In this document: positions 1 to 11,300 of the stretch, piece after piece
Numbering within the stretch: the stretch's first letter is position 1
Layout: each line of letters starts with the position of its first letter
From: an uncultured Eubacteriales bacterium
GTDB lineage: Bacteria > Bacillota > Clostridia > Oscillospirales > QAMX01
Assembly (NCBI GenBank): GCA_934546935.1
Contig: CAKTEH010000002.1
Coordinates: 62,001-126,000, forward strand
Direction of reading: 5' to 3'
Length of the DNA: 64,000 bases
Program-made: the position numbers and the translations under genes
Notes under the pieces: generated by a model
What the model was told of the DNA's origin: nothing
What the model saw: the letters and a program-made list of their open reading frames with translations, nothing else
The model's database searches: none

Positions 1-824
1 GGATAACGCATCATATTCATGCTCACGCCTGCGCCAAGGTTCTCCATCCGGCAGTCTTCCATCACCAGGCGTTCAAATTCCTCGATATAGTGGTTGTCTG
101 TTTCTTTGTTGGGGACAAAGACACCATACGGCGCATTTTTCAGTGTCGTGCGCGTCATAGTCAGCCCGGCGCGATAGCTGGAAATACAGGCGCGGCGCTG
201 GCCGTCAAAGACGCTGTCTCCCAGATAGAACTGCCAATACGGGACCGTCTCGCCCGTCAGGATCCCGTATTCCCCGCCAAGGAAGGTACAGCGCTCAATT
301 TCATTGCCAATCATCTCTACACCCGCACGGCCGTCGCGGATGCGAAACTCCATATCCTCCAGCGAGCAAAGCTGGGCGATGCGGAAACGCACGGCGACAG
401 CGCCGGGATTTCCCGCGCCAAGGTCACAGTCAATATTGCGCATCCCGCCGTAAAAGGAAGTGTTCTGCGCATCGCGAAGCGGACGGTTTGCAGTAGGCTT
501 ACGGTCGCGGAAATGGATGATATAGCGGCTATCCGGGCCGTGATGGGCGGCGGAGGCGTCGCGCACACGGAAAACCGGTCGGTTTTCGCCCCATCCAATG
601 AGGCGGATCCCCGGCCAAAGGTTTACGGTCCCATCGAATACGTAATCGCCTTCCGGGATAAAGATAATGCCGGTTCGGGTTGTCGACGCGATTTCGTCAG
701 CAGCGCGCTGAAGTGCGGCGGTATTGTCCGAAACACCGTCGGGAGACGCGCCGAAGGCCTGCGGCGTGAAGTCCAACGCCGCGGGGTCGCAGGGCCGGGT
801 TTTAAACAAAGACTGTGTTATCAT
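1..824 (-). CDS. pectate-lyase superfamily (right-handed beta-helix) protein, partial
   Basis: The reading frame starts at ATG 822-824 behind a good GGGAGG site and stays open to the window edge, so the C-terminus is missing. The N-terminus reads MITQSLFKTRPCDPAALDFT, followed by a FGASPDGVSDNTAALQRA stretch and then IFIPEGDYVFDG. That order (an F/GAxxDGxxDNTxALQ motif followed by a PxGxY turn) is the hallmark of the Pectate_lyase_3 / GH28-related N-terminal domain, which starts a parallel beta-helix. Members are polysaccharide lyases, glycosidases or phage-tail-like depolymerases. No signal peptide is visible, so the visible part suggests a cytoplasmic enzyme. It lies downstream of DUF4275-like and GH2 genes on the same strand but has its own promoter. 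Family confident; substrate unknown. Confidence 0.75.
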   Translation of the reverse strand, partial: MITQSLFKTRPCDPAALDFTPQAFGASPDGVSDNTAALQRAADEIASTTRTGIIFIPEGDYVFDGTVNLWPGIRLIGWGENRPVFRVRDASAAHHGPDSRYIIHFRDRKPTANRPLRDAQNTSFYGGMRNIDCDLGAGNPGAVAVRFRIAQLCSLEDMEFRIRDGRAGVEMIGNEIERCTFLGGEYGILTGETVPYWQFYLGDSVFDGQRRACISSYRAGLTMTRTTLKNAPYGVFVPNKETDNHYIEEFERLVMEDCRMENLGAGVSMNMMRY

Positions 825-874
825 AAAATGATCCTCCCTGTCGTTTGCAGCGGAAGCTGCTTTTTCTAAACCCC

Positions 875-903
875 AGTATACCACGCTGGAAATCCGGGCA
901 CAA
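875..903 (-). promoter_or_regulatory. sigma-A promoter for the beta-helix gene
   Basis: On the minus strand a TTGTGC box (898-903) is followed by a 17-base spacer and TATACT (875-880), preceded by TG one base upstream (extended -10). It lies about 50 bases before the start codon at 824. A short GCAGC-GGAA-GCTGC stem-loop follows in the leader. Confidence 0.55.
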
Positions 904-912
904 TATAGGAAT

Positions 913-1362
913 TTAATTCCAATTTGTGAAATCAGTTCCCTTTTCCCACGGGAAAGGCTTCTTTCGGCAGAAAAATGGGCCGATCCATCCCTTTTCATGC
1001 GTCTGCACATAGGTCCAGGTAAAATCTTCATCCACAATATAAACATCCGAAAGCTTTTTCAGTTCCTTTTCGGAAATCCTGCTTACCGTACGCAATTTAC
1101 AGATTTCCGGGGTTTCCCCGCGGCTATAGCCACCCTCAAAAATCAGGATTTTTTCGTAATGCGCCGCCGCAAAAGCCTGCTGCGCCGCTTCGCCTTCCAG
1201 GCATCCGACGTTTCCCCAGGTAAAAACATGCCAAAGGAAGCATCCCGGCGCCAGGACGTGATGGAAAAGGGTTTCTTCTGGAACCTCGCGGGCAAAAGCA
1301 CGCAGCCATCTCTTCATGATTTTTAATTCCGGCGTTGCCTGCCGGGCATTTATCTCTTTCAC
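913..1362 (-). CDS. small DUF4275-like protein
   Basis: A 149-residue soluble protein starting at GTG 1360-1362 behind GAAGGG. It is rich in Trp and aromatic residues (FLWHVFTWGNV near residue 45, FTWTYVQTHEKGWIGPFF near residue 115). The WHVFxW core, the length and the alternating helical and strand segments resemble DUF4275 proteins of Firmicutes, which have no assigned function. It begins 11 bases after the GH2 stop and is probably co-transcribed with it. No catalytic motif can be named. The family assignment comes from pattern memory only and is moderate. Confidence 0.6.
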   Translation of the reverse strand: MKEINARQATPELKIMKRWLRAFAREVPEETLFHHVLAPGCFLWHVFTWGNVGCLEGEAAQQAFAAAHYEKILIFEGGYSRGETPEICKLRTVSRISEKELKKLSDVYIVDEDFTWTYVQTHEKGWIGPFFCRKKPFPWEKGTDFTNWN

Positions 1363-1373
1363 ACCGGTTCCCT

Positions 1374-3569
1374 TCAGGCGTTGAGCATGCGGCGTTTCGG
1401 AGCTGAACTGCCGCTGCGGCAGGGATAATTGTACCAGGATTCAAGTTTTGCCCTGCCCAATACCTCCAGGCGCACAGAGATCAATCCCTCAAAAGCCTCG
1501 GGGATTTTGAACATTGCCGCGCCGCAAGCCAGGTTTGTCTGCGGCGGGATATCGTCAAAATCGATACCGCCCCAATAGGTTTCGTCTTCACCGTCGCAGC
1601 AATAATAAAGCTCGACCCGACCGCCTTCAAGGACCTGCGGCGTATCATTGAGCATCCAGATTTCTGCCGAGAATGTCTCGCCGCCATGCCAGAGGTGGTG
1701 CGGGATGCGCAGGGAAGCCAACTGCGGGCGCAACGCCTCGCAGACGGCATAATAACCGCTTTTCGGCGTGTCCGGCCAGGCGATCAGGCTATTATTGGCC
1801 GCAGTCGGCCAGGGCTCATTAAAGCACCAGTTCAGCGCCATTGCGCAGTGGGGCCATTGGCGGCGCATTTCCTCAAAGTTGGACTTATAACACATTGCCT
1901 GAATGAAAGCGGTTTTGCGGCACAGGTCATCCATTCCATCATAACCGCCGAAATAATATTCCGCTTCCGCCTCGCGCGCCCAGCTTTTCTCGCGCCAGGC
2001 TTCAAATGCATGATGCGCACGCCAGACCTCGTTTTCCGGACGGAAGTCTTCGAAATCCTCCTGCGACATAAAGCTTTTAATGTAACCGGCGGGCGACATA
2101 CCGGGGCAGCCGAATTCCGTATAAGCGGTATTGTGTGCGGCATTAAACAGTTCAATAGTTTCAAGCCCCGTATCCTCGTCATAATTGATATAATGGCCAT
2201 GCGCCATCCCGTTTAGAGGGGAAGTCATGATAAACGGCGTAAAGCGGTCTTCGCGGTAGCAGATCCCGTCCAAAAGCCGCAGGGCGTGATGCTGCTCCGT
2301 CATGCCGGACCAGGAGTTGAACAGCTCGTTGCCGCCGCACCACAGCGCAAGGCACGGATGCGTGCGCAGGCGGCGGACGATGGTGCGCGCCTCATGCTCC
2401 AGCACAGCAAGATAGGCATCCTTATCCGGATATTCGTTGCAGGCCAGCGGAAATTCCTGCCAAATCATAATACCTTTTTCATCGCACAGGTCGAAAAAAT
2501 CTTCTTTATTGACAAACCCGCCGCCCCAGACGCGCAGCAGATTCATATGTGCATCCGCCGCAAGCGTCAACAGCGTATCATACTGTTCGCGCGTCATCTG
2601 GCAGGGGAAGATCTGCGCATTGACCCAGTTGGAACCCTTGGCAAAAATCCGGCGGCCATTTATTTCCAGCGTTGCCGGCGCGTCGGAGCGGGATTTCGGC
2701 ATTCCGGACGGTTCGCGCCAGGCACCGTCGTTCATAACCAGGCGGCTGCGGCGCAGGCCGATGCGGCGTCTTTTTTCATGCAAAACCAGGCCATCTTCAT
2801 CAAGCGCCTGGGCACACAGGGTATACAGGGGCTGCGCCCCGTAGCCCTGCGGATACCACAGCTTCGGGTTCTCCAGCGCAAGCGTAAAAGAGGCTTCCGT
2901 TCCTTCGCCCTGTGCTGCAGTCTGATCTCCGTCCAGCAGCAGTACACGGAACCGGCCCCTGTGTCCGCTTTCCAGCGTCACATCCACGCGGCAGGCCGAG
3001 AAGTCATCTGAAAGCCTGTAGGAAGCTTCCACCGACGTGACTGCGCTTTGGGTATCGATCTCCAGCCAGGCTTCCCCCCAGATTCCAAGAGAAACCAGGC
3101 GCGGATGCCAGTCCCAGCCATAACAGGCAGCTGCCTTGCAGCTTTCCCGCGCCTGGTCGCGCGAGTCGGAATTATCGGCCTTCGGCGCGGGATAAATGCA
3201 GACTTCCAGTTCCCAGCTTTTCCCCGAGAAGCGCGTTATATCAAGGCGCACAGGCGAGAACATTCCTTCCCCGTCCAAAAGGACTTCCCCGCCGACACAA
3301 ATCTTGTAGCGGTAGTCGATCCCCTCAAAGCAGAGCCATGCACGCTGCCCCGCCTCAAGCTGAAATGACAGCGGCGCGCGGTAGAGCCAGAACTTATCCT
3401 CCATCCAATGATAATCCCGGAAATTGACGTCCTTCCAATATGGCGGCAGATCCTTGTAACGCGCCCAATCCAGCTGCACTGCGCCCGGAACTGTAGCGGG
3501 AAACATTTCCACAGGAGTTTCTTCAGAGCTATCACAAAAACCCACTTGCCAGCATAACGCCTTTTTCAT
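1374..3569 (-). CDS. glycoside hydrolase family 2 (beta-mannosidase-like)
   Basis: A 731-residue retaining exo-glycosidase. The frame is open further upstream, but ATG 3567-3569 has a perfect AAGGAGG site, so I start there. It has the GH2 layout: N-terminal jelly-roll sugar-binding domain (about residues 30-170), immunoglobulin-like domain (about 175-280) and TIM barrel. In the barrel, NLLRVWGGGF and WQEFPLAC lead to the acid/base Glu in WCGGNELF, and NTAYTEFGCPGM supplies the probable nucleophile Glu. The NLLRVWGGG and WCGGNE pattern is that of beta-mannosidases and exo-glucosaminidases rather than LacZ. There is no signal peptide, so it probably acts on imported oligosaccharides. It lies after the tuf terminator, followed closely by the DUF4275-like gene. 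Exact substrate is inferred. Confidence 0.85.
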   Translation of the reverse strand: MKKALCWQVGFCDSSEETPVEMFPATVPGAVQLDWARYKDLPPYWKDVNFRDYHWMEDKFWLYRAPLSFQLEAGQRAWLCFEGIDYRYKICVGGEVLLDGEGMFSPVRLDITRFSGKSWELEVCIYPAPKADNSDSRDQARESCKAAACYGWDWHPRLVSLGIWGEAWLEIDTQSAVTSVEASYRLSDDFSACRVDVTLESGHRGRFRVLLLDGDQTAAQGEGTEASFTLALENPKLWYPQGYGAQPLYTLCAQALDEDGLVLHEKRRRIGLRRSRLVMNDGAWREPSGMPKSRSDAPATLEINGRRIFAKGSNWVNAQIFPCQMTREQYDTLLTLAADAHMNLLRVWGGGFVNKEDFFDLCDEKGIMIWQEFPLACNEYPDKDAYLAVLEHEARTIVRRLRTHPCLALWCGGNELFNSWSGMTEQHHALRLLDGICYREDRFTPFIMTSPLNGMAHGHYINYDEDTGLETIELFNAAHNTAYTEFGCPGMSPAGYIKSFMSQEDFEDFRPENEVWRAHHAFEAWREKSWAREAEAEYYFGGYDGMDDLCRKTAFIQAMCYKSNFEEMRRQWPHCAMALNWCFNEPWPTAANNSLIAWPDTPKSGYYAVCEALRPQLASLRIPHHLWHGGETFSAEIWMLNDTPQVLEGGRVELYYCCDGEDETYWGGIDFDDIPPQTNLACGAAMFKIPEAFEGLISVRLEVLGRAKLESWYNYPCRSGSSAPKRRMLNA

Positions 3570-3603
3570 TTTTCCTGCCTCCTTTTCAGATTCCCCAGTA
3601 TAA

Positions 3604-3637
3604 GAAAAAAGCGTCCTGCCCATTTACGACAGGACGC
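3604..3637 (-). terminator. intrinsic terminator after tuf
   Basis: In the minus direction GCGTCCTG, an 11-base loop and CAGGACGC are followed by six T. It ends the rpoB-to-tuf transcription run and separates it from the GH2 gene. Confidence 0.85.
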
Positions 3638-3652
3638 TTTTGCATTTGGAAA

Positions 3653-4855
3653 TTACTCGTTGATAGCGATAACAACGCCGGAACCAACGGTACGGCCGCC
3701 TTCACGGATAGCGAAGCGCAGACCATTTTCAATGGCGATCGGGGTGATGAGCTCAACGTCCATTTCGACGTTGTCGCCCGGCATGCACATTTCAACGCCT
3801 TCCGGCAGGGAAATAATACCGGTAACGTCGGTGGTACGGAAATAGAACTGCGGACGGTAATTGTTAAAGAACGGGGTATGACGGCCGCCTTCAGCCTGGG
3901 TCAGGACGTAAACCTGGCCGCGGAACTTGGTGTGCGGATGAATAGAACCCGGCTTTGCAACAACCTGGCCGCGTTCGATCTCGGTCTTGGTGATACCACG
4001 CAGAAGCAGGCCAACGTTATCGCCTGCCTCGGCATAGTCGAGGATCTTACGGAACATTTCGATACCGGTAACAACGGTGTGCTTCGGCTCGTCCATGAGG
4101 CCGACGATATCGACGTTCTCGCCCATCTTGACCTGGCCACGCTCAACTCTACCCGTTGCCACGGTGCCGCGGCCGGTGATGGAGAAGACGTCTTCAACAG
4201 GCATAATGAAGGGCAGGTCAGCTTTACGCTCAGGGGTCGGGATGAACTCGTCAACCGCGTCCATAAGCTCTTTGATGGAAGCATAGGCCGGATCGGACGG
4301 ATCAGTGGACTCGCAGGTCAGCGCCTGGAGAGCGGAACCCTTAATAATCGGCAGGTCATCGCCCGGGAAGTCGTACTTGGAGAGGGCTTCACGGATTTCC
4401 ATTTCAACGAGCTCCAGAAGCTCCGGATCGTCGACCTGGTCGCACTTATTCATATAAACAACAATATACGGGACGCCAACCTGACGGGCGAGCAGGATAT
4501 GCTCGTTGGTCTGGGGCATAACGCCATCCGCAGCGGAAACGACGAGGATTGCGCCGTCCATCTGCGCAGCGCCGGTAATCATGTTCTTAACATAGTCGGC
4601 GTGGCCGGGGCAGTCGACGTGCGCATAGTGACGCTTGTCGGTTTCATACTCAACGTGTGCGGTATTGATTGTGATACCACGGGCTCTTTCTTCCGGAGCC
4701 TTATCGATCATGTCGTATGCTTCATACTGTGCCTTGCCCTGGAAAGCGAGGTACTTGGTGATCGCAGCGGTAAGGGTGGTCTTACCATGGTCAACGTGAC
4801 CAATGGTGCCGATGTTAACATGCGGCTTAGTTCTTTCGAATTTTGCCTTAGCCAT
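3653..4855 (-). CDS. tuf: elongation factor Tu
   Basis: A 400-residue GTPase that delivers aminoacyl-tRNA to the ribosome. All G-motifs are present: GHVDHGKT at residues 19-26, a RGITI switch I, DCPGH, NKCD and GSAL, then the two beta-barrel domains ending in GRTVGSGVV. Length matches the family (about 395-400). ATG 4855 lies behind AAGGAGG. It follows fusA by 135 bases and has an internal promoter of its own, usual for a protein needed in much larger amounts than its operon partners. Confidence 0.98.
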   Translation of the reverse strand: MAKAKFERTKPHVNIGTIGHVDHGKTTLTAAITKYLAFQGKAQYEAYDMIDKAPEERARGITINTAHVEYETDKRHYAHVDCPGHADYVKNMITGAAQMDGAILVVSAADGVMPQTNEHILLARQVGVPYIVVYMNKCDQVDDPELLELVEMEIREALSKYDFPGDDLPIIKGSALQALTCESTDPSDPAYASIKELMDAVDEFIPTPERKADLPFIMPVEDVFSITGRGTVATGRVERGQVKMGENVDIVGLMDEPKHTVVTGIEMFRKILDYAEAGDNVGLLLRGITKTEIERGQVVAKPGSIHPHTKFRGQVYVLTQAEGGRHTPFFNNYRPQFYFRTTDVTGIISLPEGVEMCMPGDNVEMDVELITPIAIENGLRFAIREGGRTVGSGVVIAINE

Positions 4856-4916
4856 TGTAAATCCTCCTTATAATCCTTTCGATTCACAAATTACAGACTT
4901 TTTTAGCATCAATGGT

Positions 4917-4945
4917 ATTATATATAAATTCCGCCGGTTTTGCAA
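4917..4945 (-). promoter_or_regulatory. internal promoter for tuf
   Basis: Minus-strand TTGCAA (4940-4945), 17-base spacer, TATAAT (4917-4922). The first transcribed base would lie about 55 bases before the tuf start. The -35 box sits inside the hairpin at 4935-4957. Confidence 0.65.
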
Positions 4946-4957
4946 GTGGCAAAACCG
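4935..4957 (-). other. hairpin between fusA and tuf overlapping the tuf -35 box
   Basis: CGGTTTTGC, 5-base loop, GCAAAACCG: nine perfect pairs. In the minus direction it is followed by GCGGAATTTATA rather than a clean T-run, so termination would be weak. It could be a partial terminator or an RNA processing site for the read-through transcript. Confidence 0.6.
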
Positions 4958-4990
4958 TATTTTTCAGCGCGAAAGCGCGGATCCCAACAC

Positions 4991-7066
<2,076 letters not shown>

Positions 7067-7129
7067 GTTTCTCTCCTCAATACTAAGCTAAAATCAGTTT
7101 CCTTATCCGGCGTCCGCCGGACAGGCAGA

Positions 7130-7600
7130 CTACCAGCGGAAATGTGCGAAAGCCTTGTTGGCTTCAGCCATTCTGTGGGTATCTTCACGCTTCTTAACCG
7201 CATTGCCGACGCTGTTGGCGGCGTCCAGGATTTCGCCGGCAAGGCGTTCCTTCATTGTCCGCTCGCTTCTTGCGCGGGAATACTGGGTCAGCCAGCGCAG
7301 GCCGAGCGTGGTACGGCGTTCTGCGCGGACTTCCATCGGAACCTGATACGTGGAACCACCGACGCGGCGCGCCTTGATTTCCAGGACAGGCATAATGTTA
7401 TCCATGGCGGCGGTAAAGACCTCTAAAGGCTCCTTACCGGTCTTTTCCTTGACAATGTCAAATGCTCCATAGACTATTTTCTGTGCGGTGCTCTTCTTGC
7501 CGTCGTACATGATGTTATTGACAAGCTTGGTAACGAGCTTGGAATTGTACAGCGGATCCGGAAGAACATCTCTCTTCGGAACAGATCCTCTTCTGGGCAC
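7130..7600 (-). CDS. rpsG: 30S ribosomal protein S7
   Basis: A 156-residue primary 16S rRNA binder that nucleates the 30S head. The frame extends six codons further to 7618, but those codons overlap the ribosome binding site. GTG 7598-7600 lies six bases after GGAGGG and gives the usual N-terminus (M)PRRGSVPKRDVLPDPLYNSK with the family length of 156. The conserved RRVGGSTYQVP and LRWL segments are present, and the chain ends AFAHFRW. Neighbours are rpsL (upstream) and fusA. Confidence 0.97.
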   Translation of the reverse strand: MPRRGSVPKRDVLPDPLYNSKLVTKLVNNIMYDGKKSTAQKIVYGAFDIVKEKTGKEPLEVFTAAMDNIMPVLEIKARRVGGSTYQVPMEVRAERRTTLGLRWLTQYSRARSERTMKERLAGEILDAANSVGNAVKKREDTHRMAEANKAFAHFRW

Positions 7601-7737
7601 TTTGCTTCCCTCCTTCACAGTATGATTTCATAGGTACTCGAAAGCATGCCCGCTCTCGTTTGCGCCCTGCTGAAGCGTTTGACGTTCCCAAGGAACAACG
7701 CTTTTGCAAAGACGTGGAAAAGTGCTGATTCGGTTTT

Positions 7738-8169
7738 TTACTTCTTCTTTGCGCCCGCAGCCTTCGGCTTCTTTGCACCATAAAGCGAACGGGACTGCTT
7801 GCGGTCTGCGACGCCCTGCGTATCGAGGGTACCGCGGATGATGTGGTAACGGACACCAGGCAGATCCTTAACACGGCCGCCGCGAATCATCACGACGCTG
7901 TGCTCCTGCAAGTTGTGGCCCACGCCCGGGATATAAGCAGTCACTTCGATACCGTTGGTAAGGCGCACACGGGCGATCTTACGCAGTGCGGAGTTCGGCT
8001 TTTTCGGGGTATCGGTTCTGACAGTAGTGCAGACGCCACGCTTCTGCGGGGAACTCAGGTCGGTCAGTTCCTTCTTCTGCGTATTCAGAGTCTTCTGCAG
8101 CGCCGGAGAAGCGGACTTATAGGTTACCTGCTCCCTTCCCTTTCTGACAAGCTGGTTGAATGTCGGCAT
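7738..8169 (-). CDS. rpsL: 30S ribosomal protein S12
   Basis: A 143-residue decoding-centre protein. It carries MPTFNQLVRKGR, CTTVRTDTPKKPNSALRK (with the streptomycin-relevant Lys of PKKPNS intact) and HNLQEHSVVMIRGGRVKDLPGVRYH (second resistance-site Lys also intact). This predicts a streptomycin-sensitive ribosome. The Lys-rich C-terminal tail (AKKPKAAGAKKK) is slightly longer than average. ATG 8169 is behind GAGGAGGTG. The rpsL-rpsG gap (137 bases) holds no gene that I can see. Confidence 0.97.
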   Translation of the reverse strand: MPTFNQLVRKGREQVTYKSASPALQKTLNTQKKELTDLSSPQKRGVCTTVRTDTPKKPNSALRKIARVRLTNGIEVTAYIPGVGHNLQEHSVVMIRGGRVKDLPGVRYHIIRGTLDTQGVADRKQSRSLYGAKKPKAAGAKKK

Positions 8170-8202
8170 TGTTTCACCTCCTCAAGTGAAATTATTTTAT
8201 CG

Positions 8203-8223
8203 AAAAAAGCGCAGTACGCGCTT
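8203..8223 (-). terminator. terminator-like hairpin in the rpsL leader
   Basis: Minus strand: AAGCGC, GTACT loop, GCGCTT followed by TTTTC, about 35 bases before the rpsL start. The stem is short (6 bp), so it is at best an attenuator-strength signal between rpoC and rpsL. Confidence 0.45.
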
Positions 8224-8312
8224 AATCCGCTATTTATTTTTCCAGAAATTTGCAGCTTTATGCCTGTTTCCTTCGTATCGGCAGGCATATGCCGCACACT
8301 GTAGAAATTTCC

Positions 8313-8346
8313 GGCAAACGGCGTCAGCAGTAAGACGCCGTTTGCC
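8313..8346 (-). terminator. 13-bp perfect hairpin directly after rpoC
   Basis: GGCAAACGGCGTC, 8-base loop, GACGCCGTTTGCC, starting 21 bases after the rpoC stop in the minus direction. It is followed by GGAAATTTC, with only three T in a row, so it may act as a partial terminator, an RNase stop or an mRNA processing site rather than a full intrinsic terminator. Confidence 0.6.
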
Positions 8347-8367
8347 ATAATATCACATATTTATCGA

Positions 8368-11300
8368 TTAGTCAACAGCAATTTCCACAGGTTTTTCTTC
8401 AGAAACCTGCACATTATAGCCCTCTGTGTATATATCCATGCCGCTTCCGGCCGGAATGAGCTTGCCGATGATCACATTTTCTTTCAGGCCGATAAGCGGG
8501 TCGACCTTTGACTTGATCGCAGCTTCGGTCAGCACGCGGGTCGTCTCCTGGAAGGATGCGGCGGAAAGGAAGCTGTCGGTTGCCAGCGACGAGCGGGTGA
8601 TACCCAAAATCATTGGGGAGCACTTGGCAAGCCGCAGGTCGATTTCACCGGCGTCAATGCGGGCCTGGACGGCCGCATTGGCATCCTTGAATTCGAAAAC
8701 ATCGACTGTTGAACCGAGCAGCAGCTCCGTATCACCGGCGTCCTCAATCTTCACTTTGCGCATCATCTGGCGTACGATTACCTCGATATGCTTATCGTTG
8801 ATATCAACGCCCTGCTGGCGGTAGACCTTCTGAACTTCCTGGATAATATATGCATACACTGCGTCGACGCCGCGCACGCGCAGCACGTCATGCGGGTTAA
8901 GGGTGCCTTCGGTCAATTCCTCACCTGCACACACCACATCGCCTGCGCTGACGCACAGCGTGGAGCCAAACGGGATCTGATATGAACGCGTCTCGCCGGA
9001 TTCGGGGTCGGTAATGGTAACATTGCGCATTGTGCCGCGGCGGATTTCCTCAATCGAAACAACGCCGCCGATTTCTGTAAGCGTTGCAACGCGCTTGGGC
9101 TTGCGCGATTCAAACAGCTCTTCGACACGCGGAAGGCCCTGGGTAATATCGCCGCCTGCGATACCGCCGGTGTGGAAGGTACGCATGGTCAGCTGTGTAC
9201 CCGGCTCGCCGATGGACTGCGCTGCGATAATGCCGACGGCTTCGCCGATGGAAACCGTTTCGCTCGTCGCAAGGTTAATGCCATAGCACTTGGCGCATAC
9301 GCCATGGCGGCAGTTGCAGCCGACAATGGAGCGGATCCGAACACGGGTGATACCCGCGTCGATAATGCGTTTTGCGTCGGAAGCCGTCATCATATGCTGG
9401 TTGTCCATGAGCAGATTGCCCTGCGTATCATACAGATCCTCGATCAGATAACGGCCCAGCAGGCGTTCGCTCATCGGTTCAATCAGCTGATTGCCCTGCA
9501 TAATATCATAGACCTCAATGCCTTCGGTTGTCCCGCAGTCTTCCTCGTGGATAATAACCTCCTGCGAAACGTCAACCAGACGGCGGGTCAGATAACCGGA
9601 GTCGGCGGTACGCAGCGCGGTATCCGCGGAACCCTTTCTCGCGCCTCTGGAGGAGATAAAGAACTCCAGTACCGTCAGGCCCTCGCGGAAGTTTGCCTTA
9701 ACCGGAATCTCGATGGTCTTACCTGAGGTGTCGGCAAGCAGGCCGCGCATGCCGGCCAGCTGGCGAATCTGGCTGATGGATCCCCGGGCGCCGGAATCGG
9801 ACATCATGTAGATCGGGTTTAAATGATCCATGCTCTTATTCAGCACATCTGTGACACGGTTGGTCGTATCTTCCCACTCTGCAATAACAAGGCGGCGGCG
9901 TTCTTCGTCGGTAATAAAACCGCGGCGGTAACGGCGGTCGATCATGGCGACACGCTTTTCCGTTTCCGTAATATATTCCTTCTTTTCTTTCGGGACGATC
10001 ATGTCGGAAACGGCGATGGAAAGCGCGCCTTTGGTAGAATATTTATATCCCGTGGATTTGATTTTATCCAGCAATACAGTCGTCACGCTGAAACCGTGGA
10101 CACGGATGCAGGTATCAAGGATATTACCCAGCTGCTTCTTCCCGACCGTGAACATGACCTCGTAATCCAGCACATGCTCAGGATCCGTACGGTCGACAAA
10201 GCCAAGATCCTGCGGGACGTTGGCGTTGAAGATAATGCGTCCCACGGTCGCATCGACGATGCCGGTTTTCTTTTCGCCGTTGATTTCACGGGTCACACGC
10301 ACGCGGATGGGCGCATGAATCCCAACAAATTTTTCGCTGTAAGCCAACAGCGCTTCGTCTTCGCTTGCAAAAACCTTACCCGCGCCAGGTTCATTCTCAT
10401 TGGCGTAGGTCAGATAATAAGAACCAAGCACCATATCCTGCGTCGGCGTAGCGATCGGCTTGCCGTCAGCCGGTTTTAACAGGTTATTGGTAGACAGCAT
10501 CAGCACGCGGGCCTCTGCCTGCGCTTCCGCAGAAAGCGGAACATGGACGGCCATCTGGTCCCCGTCGAAGTCGGCGTTGAAGGCAGTGCACATCAGCGGA
10601 TGCAGCTTAATGGCGCGGCCCTCAACCAGAACCGGCTCAAACGCCTGGATACCGAGACGGTGCAGCGTCGGCGCACGGTTGAGAAGCACCGGATGTTCGG
10701 AGATAATATCCTCCAGCGCATCCCATACTTCTGTACGGGCGCGCTCGACCATCTTTTTGGCTGAACGGATATTGTTGGCAATGCCATCGTCGACCAGCTT
10801 TTTCATGACAAAGGGTTTAAACAGCTCCAATGCCATTTCCTTCGGCAGGCCGCACTGGTACATTTTCAGTTCCGGCCCGACAACGATCACGCTTCGGCCG
10901 GAGTAGTCGACGCGCTTGCCCAGCAGATTCTGGCGGAAACGGCCCTGTTTGCCGCGCAGCATATCGGACAGGGATTTCAGCGCGCGGTTGTTCGGCCCGG
11001 TAACCGGACGGCCGCGGCGGCCGTTATCGAACAGGGCGTCAACGGCCTCCTGAAGCATACGCTTTTCATTGCGGACAATAATATCCGGCGCGCCCAGCTC
11101 CAGCAGGCGCTTCAGGCGGTTATTGCGGTTGATGACACGGCGGTAGAGGTCGTTTAAGTCGGAGGTTGCAAAACGGCCGCCGTCGAGCTGGACCATCGGG
11201 CGGATTTCTGGCGGGATAACCGGTACGGCATCAAGGATCATCCATTCCGGACGGTTTCCGGACAGGCGGAACGCCTCGACAACCTCCAGTTGCTTGATAA

